Shown: positions 1 to 10,976, counted from the first letter of the stretch. The stretch is DNA of 64,000 nucleotides from Pseudomonadota bacterium (GCA_018241685.1 JAFEDJ010000013.1:248001-312000); one strand, 5' to 3'. A program made the numbers and translations. The notes: a model not told the origin generated them from the sequence alone.

Positions 1-2160
1 GCCGGACAACTGCGGGTCCGCGCCGGAATGCCTGAGATGGACGCGCTGCCGCCCCCCAATGAAGACAGCGCCGAGAGCCTCGGCAACTATGTCGGACAGA
101 CACTGATCCACGTGCACCGCCCGGTGCTGCTGGAGCACAACCAGGTCGGCTTCGTGCAGTTCGGCGTGTCCATTGCTCCGCTGGTGCTGGCCAAGCAGCG
201 CATCCTCAACCAGGGCATTGCCATCGCCAGTGCCGAGGTGCTACTCACCCTGCTGCTGCTCGGCGCCATCGGCTATCTGCTGACCCGCAACCTGGGGCGT
301 CTGCTGCGCGGCAGCCAGGCCATCGCAGCCGGACGCCTGTCCCACCGCCTGCCAGAGCAGGGCAACGACGAACTGGCGCAACTATGTCGTCACTTCAACC
401 GCATGGCCGCCGCACTGCAGTCGCGCATCCAGGAACTGGAGAGCACCGCCCGCCAACTGGCCCTCAGCGAGGAACGCTACGCGCTGGCCACGCGGGCCGC
501 CAATGACGGCCTGTGGGACTGGGACATCGCCAACGATCAGACTTACTTTGCCCCGCGCTTCGCCGAGATCCTCGGTCTGTCGTTCAACGCCTTCACCGAG
601 GAAAAGCGCTCGATCATCGATTACCTCCATCCGGACGACCGGGAGCCCTTTCGTCTGCGCGTGATCGCCCACCTGAAGCGGGAGTCCGCTCAGCTGATGG
701 CCGAGCACCGCATCCGCCATGCAGATGGCGACTACCGCTGGATCCTCATCTGCGGCATGGCGGTCTACGACCCAACCAGCGGACGGGCGATCCGCATGGC
801 GGGTTCGATCAGCGACATCAATCTACGCAAGCGGGCCGAAGACCAACTCATCCACGACGCCCTGCATGATGGACTCACGGGGCTCGCCAACCGGGCGCTC
901 TTCGTCGAGCACCTGCAGAACACCCTTCTCCACGCGGACCGGGCCACCGGCAACCTGTTCGCAGTCCTGCACATCAACATCGAGCGCTTCCACGTGGTCA
1001 ATGACAGTCTGGGGTATTCGGCCGGCGACGACCTGCTGCGCCTCGTTGCATCCCGGATCTGCACACTGGCCCGTCCCGGCGACGTGGTCGGGCGGGTGGC
1101 CGGCGATCAGTTCGCAGTGCTGCTCAACGACATCCCGGACGCCGGCGAGGCGATCCGCTTCTCGGAAAACCTGCAGACCCAACTGGCCGAGAGCGCCGAA
1201 CTCAACGGCCATCAGCTCTACCCCAAGACACGCATCGGCGTTGTACTCGGCAGCGGCGGCTTCCACAGCGCGGAAGACCTGATGCGCGATGCCGACAATG
1301 CGATGCACCGCTCCCGCAGTAGCGCGGAAGCCTCCATCACGGTTTTCCAGTCGGCCATGCATCAACAGGTCCTCCGCGACCTGCAGATCGAGTCCCAACT
1401 ACGGGCAGCCCTGAGCAATCACCAACTGGTCGCTCACTTCCAGCCCATCGTCGATCTGCGCGACGGCCGCACGACAGGCTTTGAAGCCCTCGTCCGCTGG
1501 CCTCAGGCCAGCGCCAGGCGCATTGGCCCGGACGTCTTCATCCCCGTCGCCGAATCCCTCGGCCTGGTCCACGAACTCGGCATGCAGATGCTCGACCAGA
1601 GCTGCATCTGCCTGAAGGCCTGGCGCGAGCAGGGGCTGGCCGACGAGAAGCTGTCGATCAGTGTCAACCTCTCGGCCCGTCAGCTCAGCCAGGCTGACCT
1701 GGCCGACCAGATCGTCGCATGCATCGAGGGCCACGGCCTGCCGCCGGCCGCCCTCAAGCTGGAGATCACCGAGGGCACCCTGGTCACGCGCAAGGAACTG
1801 GCCATGCACCAACTCGGCAAGTTGCGGGCCAAGGGCCTGCGCATCCTCATCGACGACTTTGGCACCGGCTATTCTTCCCTGAGCTATCTTCATTCGATTC
1901 CCTGCGACACGATCAAGCTGGACGGCTCCTTCGTCCGCGAAATCGAGACCATTCCCCGCCTGCGCACCATCGTCGAGGGCAGCATCCGCCTGGCCCACGA
2001 ACTGGGCATGAGCGTCGTCGCCGAGTGCATCGAAACCCCCAGCCAGGCCGACATGCTCCGGGATCTTGGCTGTGACTACGGCCAAGGCTACCTGTTTGCC
2101 GCCGCCGAGCCCGCCGACAAGATCCGACAGCGCCTTGAAGCCCAGAGAGGTGGCACATGA
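1..2160 (+). CDS. Membrane sensor with HAMP, PAS, degenerate GGDEF and EAL domains (5' end outside window)
   Basis: The frame is open from base 1, so the N-terminus lies upstream; the first internal ATG is at 28 and the residue numbers here count from it. Visible in order: the end of a periplasmic sensory region, a membrane segment (about 66-86), HAMP (about 87-135), PAS (about 147-270), GGDEF (about 275-440) and EAL (about 450-700). The cyclase site reads AGDQF instead of GGDEF, so synthesis of c-di-GMP is unlikely, but an RPGD inhibitory site sits five residues before it. The EAL domain keeps EAL, SVNLSARQL, DDFGTG, IKLDG and the late AEC and YGQG segments, so it is probably an active c-di-GMP phosphodiesterase. 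Its stop overlaps the next start (ATGA), which suggests translational coupling. The ligand is unknown. Confidence 0.9.
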   Translation, partial: AGQLRVRAGMPEMDALPPPNEDSAESLGNYVGQTLIHVHRPVLLEHNQVGFVQFGVSIAPLVLAKQRILNQGIAIASAEVLLTLLLLGAIGYLLTRNLGRLLRGSQAIAAGRLSHRLPEQGNDELAQLCRHFNRMAAALQSRIQELESTARQLALSEERYALATRAANDGLWDWDIANDQTYFAPRFAEILGLSFNAFTEEKRSIIDYLHPDDREPFRLRVIAHLKRESAQLMAEHRIRHADGDYRWILICGMAVYDPTSGRAIRMAGSISDINLRKRAEDQLIHDALHDGLTGLANRALFVEHLQNTLLHADRATGNLFAVLHINIERFHVVNDSLGYSAGDDLLRLVASRICTLARPGDVVGRVAGDQFAVLLNDIPDAGEAIRFSENLQTQLAESAELNGHQLYPKTRIGVVLGSGGFHSAEDLMRDADNAMHRSRSSAEASITVFQSAMHQQVLRDLQIESQLRAALSNHQLVAHFQPIVDLRDGRTTGFEALVRWPQASARRIGPDVFIPVAESLGLVHELGMQMLDQSCICLKAWREQGLADEKLSISVNLSARQLSQADLADQIVACIEGHGLPPAALKLEITEGTLVTRKELAMHQLGKLRAKGLRILIDDFGTGYSSLSYLHSIPCDTIKLDGSFVREIETIPRLRTIVEGSIRLAHELGMSVVAECIETPSQADMLRDLGCDYGQGYLFAAAEPADKIRQRLEAQRGGT

Positions 2161-3356
2161 AGCGCCTGAATGCACTGCTGCTGTCGCTTGCAACGCTGAT
2201 TGCACAGGTGGCTCAAGCGGACACTCCATCCCCGCTGAGCGTATCCGGTTTCGGCACCGTGGGCGCTGCACGTACTGACAACGCCGACCGGGCTTTCCGC
2301 GCCAACAGCGTCAGCGACTCCGGTGCCGGTGCCGCCTTCGACCTGTCCGTCGACTCCGTGCTCGGCGTACAAGGGTCCCTGCAACTCGGCAATCGCCTCG
2401 ACCTGACCGTGCAATCCGTGGTCCGCAAGAGCCCCACGGGCAGCTACGACCCTCGCATCACCTGGGCCTTCGCGAGCTACCAGGCGACCCCGGAACTACT
2501 GTTGCGGATCGGCCGCACGCGGCTGCCCTTCTTCATGTATTCCGATTCGCTGAACCTCAACTATGCGAATCCGTGGATCCGGCCACCCGTCGAGGTCTAC
2601 AGCCTGAACCCACTCTCCGACATCGACGGTGCCGATGCGCTGTACCGTCGGCAGTTCGCCGACACTGACATCGAACTGCATGCCTATACCGGGAGCAGCG
2701 CGATGAACATCCGTGGCGGCTCGGCCAATCTCGACAAGATCCGGGGCCTGAAAGCCTCCTTCAGCCGCGGCGGCCTCACGGCCCAGATCAGCTACGCCCG
2801 GGCGGACATGTCCCTGCGCTGGTCGGACGCCTATTTCCTCAGCTTGAGGCAGGCCCTCATTGCGACCGGCCACGACGCCATCGTGCCAGAGCTCTCCGGC
2901 ACCGACGGCAAGACCAGCTTCATGTCGGCCGCTCTGCAATACGACCAGGACCGCCTGCTGCTGATAGCCGAAATCGCCCGCCGCAATGTGGACCGTTACA
3001 TTGACACCGCACTCGGCTGGTATGTCACTGCCGGCTACAGGACGGGAGCCTTCACGCCTTACCTGACCCTGGCCCGCCAGCGGGAAATCTCTCCGGTCAG
3101 CACTGCGGCCACCGGGGTCGCCGTACTCGATAACGGTCTGGCAGCCTTCAACGCCGGACGCAACAAGGCCCAGCGCAGCATCGGCGCCGGCCTGCGTTGG
3201 GACGCCGGACGCAATGTCGCAGTGAAAGCCCAGTTCGAGCGCATCCAGCCCGGCCCCGGCGGGCTCGGAATCCTCCTCCCCACCCAACTCGCCGACTACC
3301 TGAGGCCGGATGGGCCGACCCACGTCCTGAGTCTTGCCGTGGACTTCGTGTTTTGA
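2157..3356 (+). CDS. Putative outer-membrane beta-barrel (porin-like) protein
   Basis: A 399-residue protein with a clear signal peptide (cleavage probably after AQA, near residue 21). Alternating hydrophobic and polar stretches follow, and the protein ends in phenylalanine (VDFVF), the usual C-terminal signature of an outer-membrane barrel. The start overlaps the stop of the upstream EAL sensor and the next gene begins six bases after its stop, so the three genes look like one transcript. I do not recognise a named family beyond porin-like. Passage of a small solute sensed by the neighbouring proteins is a guess from context. Confidence 0.65.
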   Translation: MKRLNALLLSLATLIAQVAQADTPSPLSVSGFGTVGAARTDNADRAFRANSVSDSGAGAAFDLSVDSVLGVQGSLQLGNRLDLTVQSVVRKSPTGSYDPRITWAFASYQATPELLLRIGRTRLPFFMYSDSLNLNYANPWIRPPVEVYSLNPLSDIDGADALYRRQFADTDIELHAYTGSSAMNIRGGSANLDKIRGLKASFSRGGLTAQISYARADMSLRWSDAYFLSLRQALIATGHDAIVPELSGTDGKTSFMSAALQYDQDRLLLIAEIARRNVDRYIDTALGWYVTAGYRTGAFTPYLTLARQREISPVSTAATGVAVLDNGLAAFNAGRNKAQRSIGAGLRWDAGRNVAVKAQFERIQPGPGGLGILLPTQLADYLRPDGPTHVLSLAVDFVF

Positions 3357-3361
3357 GCCCC

Positions 3362-3784
3362 ATGCGTTCGGCCAGACCCCTCCTCCTGCTTTTTTCCGGG
3401 CTGCTTGCGCCGACCTTCAGCCACGCGGAACTCGTGCTGGTTGCCAGCGTGCGCAACCCGGCCATGGAACTCAGCCATGAGCGCGCCGAAAACCTCTACC
3501 TGGGCTCCACCACCACGTTGGCTGACGGCACCCCCGTCAAGCTCATGGACCTGCCCAACGGAGCCTCGCGCGACGACTTCTATCTGAAGCTGACCGGCAA
3601 GAATCCGGCGCAGATCCGCGCTTACTGGTCCCGCCTGGTATTCACGGGTCGCGCCCTGCCTCCCCGGGAAGCCAACTCGATCGCCGAAGCACGCCAATGG
3701 CTGATTGATACGCCCAACCTGGTCGGCTACATGGAACGTACTGACGTTCCACCCGGTGCCCGCATCCTGTTGCGCCTTCCCTGA
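3362..3784 (+). CDS. Periplasmic PstS-like (phosphate-binding-protein-like) small protein
   Basis: A 140-residue protein whose first 25 residues form a signal peptide (MRSARPLLLLFSGLLAP, cleavage near SHA). The mature part has the pattern of short PBP-like proteins annotated as phosphate ABC transporter substrate-binding: a NPAMELSHERAENLYLG start, a KLMDLPNG segment and an AYWSRLVFTG segment. It covers only one lobe of a normal binding protein, and no ABC permease or ATPase is nearby. An in-frame extension reaches back to 3197, but it would overlap the preceding gene and hide the signal peptide, so ATG 3362 is preferred. It may supply a ligand signal to the EAL sensor upstream; that is inference. 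Confidence 0.65.
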   Translation: MRSARPLLLLFSGLLAPTFSHAELVLVASVRNPAMELSHERAENLYLGSTTTLADGTPVKLMDLPNGASRDDFYLKLTGKNPAQIRAYWSRLVFTGRALPPREANSIAEARQWLIDTPNLVGYMERTDVPPGARILLRLP

Positions 3785-3802
3785 AGGGAAAGCAAGGTCG
3801 GT

Positions 3803-3831
3803 TTGACGACCCGCTCATCCTCACATATACT
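3803..3831 (+). promoter_or_regulatory. Sigma-70 promoter of rplU-rpmA
   Basis: TTGACG (3803-3808) and TATACT (3826-3831) are separated by 17 bases, a near-consensus housekeeping promoter. It lies 39 bases upstream of the rplU start codon, as expected for a strongly expressed ribosomal-protein operon. Confidence 0.8.
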
Positions 3832-3869
3832 TGCGCGTTTCCTGCAAACTCTTTACTCGGAGTACATCC

Positions 3870-4181
3870 ATGTACGCGGTCATAAAAACCGGCGGCAAGC
3901 AGTATCGTGTCGTCGTCGGCGAAAAACTCAAAGTAGAACAGATACCGGCTGACGTGGACTCGCAAATCACTCTCGACCAAGTCTTCATGGTCGGCGAAGG
4001 CGAGTCGGTCAAGATCGGCACCCCCGTTGTGGCTGGCGCCACCGTCACGGCCACCGTGGTTTCCCACGGTCGCCACGACAAGATCAAGATCTTCAAGATG
4101 CGTCGTCGCAAGCACTACCAGAAGCATCAGGGTCACCGTCAGAACTACACCGAGCTGCGCATCGACGCGATCTCGGCTTAA
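3870..4181 (+). CDS. rplU: 50S ribosomal protein L21
   Basis: A 103-residue protein, the normal length of L21. It begins [14 protein letters not shown] and contains the conserved basic segment [16 protein letters not shown] near the C-terminus, which contacts 23S rRNA in the large subunit. The start at 3870 is the canonical one; an upstream in-frame extension has no support. rpmA follows 12 bases later with an AAGGAG ribosome-binding site between them. Transcription is expected from the near-consensus promoter at 3803-3831. Confidence 0.98.
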   Translation: MYAVIKTGGKQYRVVVGEKLKVEQIPADVDSQITLDQVFMVGEGESVKIGTPVVAGATVTATVVSHGRHDKIKIFKMRRRKHYQKHQGHRQNYTELRIDAISA

Positions 4182-4193
4182 GGAGAATCCGAC

Positions 4194-4460
4194 ATGGCAC
4201 ACAAAAAGGCTGGCGGCAGTTCACGTAACGGCCGCGACTCAGAAAGCAAACGCCTTGGCGTCAAGCGCTACGGCGGTCAATTCGTTCTCGCCGGCAACAT
4301 CATCGTTCGCCAGCGCGGCACCGAATACCACCCGGGCGAAAACGTCGGCATCGGCAAGGATCACACCCTGTTCGCGCTGACCGAAGGCACCGTTCAGTTC
4401 ACCGTCAAGGGCGCCACCAAGCGTCGCACCGTGAACATCGTGCCCGCCGCAGCTGAATAA
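4194..4460 (+). CDS. rpmA: 50S ribosomal protein L27
   Basis: An 88-residue protein beginning [19 protein letters not shown], the conserved L27 N-terminus that reaches toward the peptidyl-transferase centre. It also contains [22 protein letters not shown], typical of the family (shown here only as a pattern). It is the second gene of the rplU-rpmA unit and is followed 21 bases later by an intrinsic terminator. The unit stands directly before obgE, the conserved order in proteobacteria, which couples ribosome components with a ribosome-assembly GTPase. Confidence 0.98.
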   Translation: MAHKKAGGSSRNGRDSESKRLGVKRYGGQFVLAGNIIVRQRGTEYHPGENVGIGKDHTLFALTEGTVQFTVKGATKRRTVNIVPAAAE

Positions 4461-4480
4461 CTTCAGCTCGCGCACGCTCA

Positions 4481-6816
<2,336 letters not shown>

Positions 6817-6835
6817 CACGTATCGCCCTACCATC

Positions 6836-6876
6836 AAAAGCAAATGGCCACCGTTCGGTGGCCATTTGCTTTTGGA
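6836..6876 (+). terminator. Intrinsic terminator after proB
   Basis: A 16-17 base near-perfect stem (left arm 6836-6852, right arm 6857-6873) with loop GTTC, ending in TTTT on the + strand and AAAA on the other side. It could therefore stop transcription in both directions between the convergent proB and porin genes. Confidence 0.85.
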
Positions 6877-6910
6877 CTCATCCTTCACCACACCGAACGA
6901 CAACCCCATG

Positions 6911-6963
6911 AAAAACGGGCACCCGAAGGTGCCCGTCAATTTCCGATTCAGACGAGTCTGAAT
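6911..6963 (-). terminator. Intrinsic terminator after the porin gene
   Basis: On the minus strand a nine-base stem (ACGGGCACC / GGTGCCCGT, 6915-6936) with a UUCG-type loop is followed by TTTTT. A second perfect eight-base inverted repeat (ATTCAGAC / GTCTGAAT, 6946-6963) abuts the porin stop codon and may protect the 3' end of the mRNA. Confidence 0.85.
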
Positions 6964-8141
6964 TAGAAGGAGTGACGCAGGCCCAGCTGGATGCCCTGAA
7001 CGGTAGCGCCAGCCACTTGAGCAGCGGTAGCGCCGTTGGCGGAGCCGTTCAGACCAACAGCGTTCACGCCGAAGTCGTAGGAAGCGTTGTTGTCGTTGTT
7101 CAGGTGAGCGTACACAGCCTTCAGCATGGTGCGCTTGGACAGGCTGTACTCGTAGCCAACTTCAAACAGCTTGGCGCCAGTGCTGTTCTGGCTGCTGCCG
7201 TTGACCTTCAGGTCACGAGCGAAATAGGCCTGAGCCAGGATCTTGCCAGCCGGGGTCACGTTGAAGGTACCACCAAGGCCCCAGACGTTTTGGCTAACAC
7301 CGTTGCCACCGAAGTGGTCGGCACGGGCATGGTCGAACACGGCACGCACAGTGGCGATACCGAAGTCGTACATGCCGCCAAGGCGGAGGTCGGAGATGTT
7401 GGTGCCAGCGTCGTTGCCGAGGCTAACAGCGTTGTAGGTCAGACCAGCCAGGATCGGACCATTGGCGTACTTCAGGCCCAGGTCATAGCCGGTGGTGTTG
7501 ACACCGGTGGAGACCACATTGTGGAAAGCCTTGTTCTCGTTAGCCACGTAAGCAGCGGTGGCATTCAAACCGTAGTAGGTCGGAGAAACATAGGCAATGG
7601 CGTTCTTCCAACGGGTATCGAAGATGGAAGAGCAGCCAGCGGAGCGGGCGCAGTTGCCGCCACCAGCGTAGTCGCCGGTGCTGCTGGTGGTGCCGACCAG
7701 GTTGTTACCCAGCTTGCCCAGCAGAGCGGAGTTGGCACCAATGCCGGTAGCGCCGGCATTGACGTCAAGAGACACGCCCAGAGCGCGGGTCGGGCCGGTC
7801 AGGTTACCCAGAACCACGGTACCCAGATTGGCGCTGGACAGGCCAACGAAGCTGTCACGGCTGGTGGACAGGCCGCCGTTGTTGTCGAAGGAAACACCGC
7901 TTTCGTACTGGAACACGGCGGTCAGGCCGTTGCCCAAGGCTTCCGCGCCCTTGAAACCGATGTAGGAAGAGTTGGTGGAAACACGGTTGGTGTTGCCCAG
8001 GTCGGTGTTGCCGTTGGTGTTGGAAACACGGACCACGTCGAAGGAGCCGTCAGCAATACCGTAGACGGTAACGTTAGCTTGAGCGAAGGCGCCGGTGGAG
8101 GCCAGGCCGGCAACGGCCAGAGCGATCAGTTTCTTTTGCAT
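6963..8141 (-). CDS. Gram-negative trimeric porin (Porin_4 type)
   Basis: A 392-residue outer-membrane porin with the typical betaproteobacterial signal peptide MQKKLIALAVAGLASTGAFA. The mature N-terminus is QANVTVYGIADGSFDVV, and it ends LGLRHSF with the C-terminal phenylalanine that guides barrel assembly. The loop region contains a pair of cysteines (NCARSAGCSS), probably a disulfide in an extracellular loop. Start 8141 is preferred because GAGGAG lies eight bases upstream. The gene uses a restricted, highly expressed style of codons, and strong terminators follow it. The solute is not predictable from sequence. Confidence 0.93.
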   Translation of the reverse strand: MQKKLIALAVAGLASTGAFAQANVTVYGIADGSFDVVRVSNTNGNTDLGNTNRVSTNSSYIGFKGAEALGNGLTAVFQYESGVSFDNNGGLSTSRDSFVGLSSANLGTVVLGNLTGPTRALGVSLDVNAGATGIGANSALLGKLGNNLVGTTSSTGDYAGGGNCARSAGCSSIFDTRWKNAIAYVSPTYYGLNATAAYVANENKAFHNVVSTGVNTTGYDLGLKYANGPILAGLTYNAVSLGNDAGTNISDLRLGGMYDFGIATVRAVFDHARADHFGGNGVSQNVWGLGGTFNVTPAGKILAQAYFARDLKVNGSSQNSTGAKLFEVGYEYSLSKRTMLKAVYAHLNNDNNASYDFGVNAVGLNGSANGATAAQVAGATVQGIQLGLRHSF

Positions 8142-8375
8142 ATGTTTCTCCTCTTGATTGAAGACTGGCACGCACTGCTTGCGCAGGGCCGACCAATTTC
8201 ACCTCTCTAACGAGAAGTTGGCCTGCATTGTCAGCGCTTGGCAAAGCCGAGGGCAAGGACAGCGTTGTTTTTTGGATGCGAAGCCGCATCGGAGTGTTGC
8301 AAGTTCGCAACACGAAAGACGGGGACCAAGCGCGCCACACAGGAGCCGCATTGCAAGGCTTGCAGATGTACGGGT

Positions 8376-8405
8376 TTTACACAGTGTGCGGCACAGCATT
8401 AATAT
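8376..8405 (+). promoter_or_regulatory. Probable promoter of the marR-efflux operon
   Basis: TTTACA (8376-8381) and TAATAT (8400-8405) are separated by 18 bases. Transcription would begin near 8412, inside the palindrome at 8402-8421. Confidence 0.55.
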
Positions 8406-8421
8406 AGGAAGCTTGCTATAT
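8402..8421 (+). promoter_or_regulatory. Candidate MarR operator
   Basis: An imperfect 20-base palindrome with perfect six-base outer arms (ATATAG / CTATAT) around an AAGCTT centre with one mismatched pair. It overlaps the -10 element and the predicted start site and lies 38 bases before marR, the usual position for autorepression by a MarR dimer. Confidence 0.55.
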
Positions 8422-8458
8422 ATTATTGATCGTCGCCATTGCCGGACCCGTTTCCATC

Positions 8459-8914
8459 ATGGACAAGAACCGAATTCTTCGTGAGGCCGCCGTCACCAGT
8501 AATCTGGTGCGCCTGTCGCGCATCTACCGACGCGCCGTCAACGACGCAGCCCTCGCCCACGGCCTGTCCGACGCGCGGGTGCTGCCCATCATCCACCTGG
8601 GCCGTCTCGGTGACGGCGTGCGGCATGGCGTACTGGCCGAAGACATGGGAATCGAAGGCCCGTCGCTGGGCCGCCTGCTCGACCAGTTGTGCCTGGCCGG
8701 CCTGATCGAGCGCCGTGGCGACGCGGCCGATAAGCGGGCCAGGTTGCTGTACCTCACCGAGCAAGGCCACGCGATGGCCGCCACCGTCGAGAAGCTGATC
8801 GAAGACCTGCGCAGCAAGCTGCTCGCCCGCGTGGCAAACGAAGACCTCGAGGCCGCCCTGCGGGTCTTCGCCGCCTTCGATGCCGCACTGCATCCCGAGA
8901 GCGGCAATGAGTAA
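8459..8914 (+). CDS. MarR-family transcriptional regulator
   Basis: A 151-residue winged-helix regulator. Residues about 40-110 contain the MarR helix-turn-helix and wing (LAEDMGIEGPSLGRLLDQLCLAG then ERRGDAADKRARLLYLTEQG, abbreviated here as a pattern). Start ATG 8459 is chosen; an upstream TTG is possible but unneeded. Its last bases overlap the next start (ATGAGTAA), so it is the first gene of an efflux operon and probably represses it from the palindrome at 8402-8421 until an aromatic or phenolic ligand binds. The ligand is inferred from the AaeAB-like genes downstream. Confidence 0.92.
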   Translation: MDKNRILREAAVTSNLVRLSRIYRRAVNDAALAHGLSDARVLPIIHLGRLGDGVRHGVLAEDMGIEGPSLGRLLDQLCLAGLIERRGDAADKRARLLYLTEQGHAMAATVEKLIEDLRSKLLARVANEDLEAALRVFAAFDAALHPESGNE

Positions 8915-10976
8915 GCTACTGACGGCCCTGCGCTTCGAGCGGAGTGCACTGCTGTTCTCCTTCAACAGCTTCGCGGCGGCCATGCTTGCGCTGTACGTGG
9001 GCTTCAGCATCGGCCTGCCGCGGCCTTACTGGGCGATGATGACGGCCTACATCGTCAGCCATCCGCTGGCCGGCGCCGTGCGCTCCAAGGCGATCTTCCG
9101 GCTGGGCGGCACGCTGGTCGGCTCGACGGTCGCCTTGCTCCTGGTGCCGCCGCTGGTCGATTCGCCGGTGCTGCTGTGCCTGGTGATCGCGCTGTGGATC
9201 GGCGTCTGCCTGTTCGTCTCCCTGCTCGACCGCACCCCTCGCAGCTACGTGCTGATGCTGGCCGGCTATACGGCGGCGATCATCGCCTTCCCGAGCGTCA
9301 ATGCACCGGACCTGATCTTCGACGTGGCTGTCGCGCGCTTCGAGGAGATCTCGATCGGCATCGTATGCGCCACAGTCGTCCATAGCCTCATCTTTCCGCG
9401 CCCGGTCGGCGGCCCGCTAGTCGGCCGTCTCACCAGCTGGCTGGGCAGCGCCGACCAGTGGGCCCTCGACGTGCTCCACGGGCGCAGCGCCGCCGAAACG
9501 GACCGCGAACGCCGCCAGCTCGCCGCCGCGGAGACGGAGATCCACCTGCTCTCCAAGCACCTGCCCTTCGACACGTCCAACTTGCGCGAGATCACCAACG
9601 TCGTCCACGCGCTGCACAGCCGCACGCTGGTCCTGATCCCGATCATCGATGGTCTGAACGACCGCCTCAGCGCGCTGCGGGCCGATGGCCACATGCTCTC
9701 ACCCGAGGTCGCCCGCCTGATCGAAGGCGTCGCCACATGGATCTCGGACGGAGCAGAGCGCGATCGCGCCGACCCCTTGCTCACCGAGCTGAAAACCGTC
9801 GCAGCCGCCACACCCCACGACGCCGACTGGGCCACGTTGCTCTCCGCGAGCCTGCTGACCCGTCTGGTCGATCTGGTCGAGACGCTGGGCGACAGCCACA
9901 CCCTGCTCGATCACGTGCGCCGCAACAAACCACTGTCGGCGGAGCTGGCAGAGCAGGTTGGCACCCACGAACACCGCTCGCTGCACAAGGACTACGGCAT
10001 GGCTTTTCTGTCCGCCGCCGCCGCCAGCCTTGCAGTGCTGCTGTGCTGCGCGCTGTGGATCATGAGCGGCTGGCGGGACGGCGCCGCGGCCGCCATGATC
10101 GCCGCGGTGGTGTGCTGCTTCTTCGCGACGATGGACGACCCCAAGCCGACCATCGCCAGCTTCGGCCTCTTCAATCTGGTCGCGCTGCCAATCGCTGCGG
10201 TCTTCCAGTTCACCGTACTGCCCCGCGTCAATGACTTCCCGATGCTGGTCCTGACCCTGGCCCCGATCTTCATTCCGATGGGCATCTACATGGCTGCGCC
10301 GCGCACCCTGGTGCCCGCCATGGCGATGATCACCGGGGTCTGCAATGCGCTGGCCCTGCAGGAAACCCTGAACCACCAGGACTTCGCCGATTTCATGAAC
10401 GTGAACACCGCCATGTTCGTCGGCGTCCTCATCGCCCTGTGGGTCACCGGCTTCATGCGCACGATCAGCGTCGAGACCAGCGCGCGCCGCCTGCTGCGCC
10501 ACAACTGGCGGGATCTCGCCCACCACGCCCGGGCCGGCGCGGCAGCCGACCCCATTGCGCTGGCCGGCCGCCTGCTCGACCGCCTGACCCTGCTCACGCC
10601 CAAGCTCGCCGCCGTCTCCCAGAGCGGCGAACTCCGCGGCGTCGACGTGCTGCACGATCTACGCATCGGCATGAATCTGGTCACGCTACAGAAAGCCAGC
10701 CCGAGCTTCGACGCCATCACCCGCGATCTCGCCGAGAGGGCACTCGCCGGTGTGGGCGAGCATTATTCGCAGCGCTCCGCCGGGCGGCTGACAGACGCTC
10801 CTGCCAGCCTGCTGGCCGACATCGACCAGGCACTGCACGTCATCGCCGAACAGCCGCCGTCAACAGCCAAGCTCGCCGGTTTGTCGGCAATGGTCGGCCT
10901 GCGCGGCAATCTGTTTCCCAAAGCCGCGGCCTACCAAGCCACCGCCCCGCTCTCGATGAAAGGACCTTCAACATGA
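8907..10976 (+). CDS. FUSC-family inner-membrane efflux protein (AaeB-like)
   Basis: A 689-residue inner-membrane protein of the fusaric-acid-resistance/AaeB type. A first block of membrane helices spans about residues 15-155, a long cytoplasmic helical region follows, and a second helix block begins near residue 365 (SAAAASLAVLLCC) and runs to about 515. The layout of two helix blocks each followed by a soluble domain is standard for the family, which exports aromatic carboxylic acids through a tripartite pump. It overlaps marR by eight bases and the DUF1656 gene by four, so the operon is tightly coupled. The exact substrate is unknown. Confidence 0.9.
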   Translation: MSKLLTALRFERSALLFSFNSFAAAMLALYVGFSIGLPRPYWAMMTAYIVSHPLAGAVRSKAIFRLGGTLVGSTVALLLVPPLVDSPVLLCLVIALWIGVCLFVSLLDRTPRSYVLMLAGYTAAIIAFPSVNAPDLIFDVAVARFEEISIGIVCATVVHSLIFPRPVGGPLVGRLTSWLGSADQWALDVLHGRSAAETDRERRQLAAAETEIHLLSKHLPFDTSNLREITNVVHALHSRTLVLIPIIDGLNDRLSALRADGHMLSPEVARLIEGVATWISDGAERDRADPLLTELKTVAAATPHDADWATLLSASLLTRLVDLVETLGDSHTLLDHVRRNKPLSAELAEQVGTHEHRSLHKDYGMAFLSAAAASLAVLLCCALWIMSGWRDGAAAAMIAAVVCCFFATMDDPKPTIASFGLFNLVALPIAAVFQFTVLPRVNDFPMLVLTLAPIFIPMGIYMAAPRTLVPAMAMITGVCNALALQETLNHQDFADFMNVNTAMFVGVLIALWVTGFMRTISVETSARRLLRHNWRDLAHHARAGAAADPIALAGRLLDRLTLLTPKLAAVSQSGELRGVDVLHDLRIGMNLVTLQKASPSFDAITRDLAERALAGVGEHYSQRSAGRLTDAPASLLADIDQALHVIAEQPPSTAKLAGLSAMVGLRGNLFPKAAAYQATAPLSMKGPST

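Larger units (their letters stand above)
8142..8458. other. Divergent control region between porin and marR operon
   Basis: This 316-base gap is the only one longer than 300 bases. It carries the porin ribosome-binding site (8146-8153 region), a GTGTTGC / GCAACAC inverted repeat (8294-8313), a TGCAAG-G-CTTGCA palindrome (8352-8364), a probable promoter for the marR operon (8376-8405) and a palindrome overlapping that promoter (8402-8421). I see no small gene in it. Confidence 0.7.

Noticed and set aside
6972..8210. A 412-codon frame antisense to the porin, rich in Val and Gly
   Set aside because: It mirrors the strongly biased codons of a highly expressed porin. The true gene has a signal peptide, barrel end and terminators on the minus strand.
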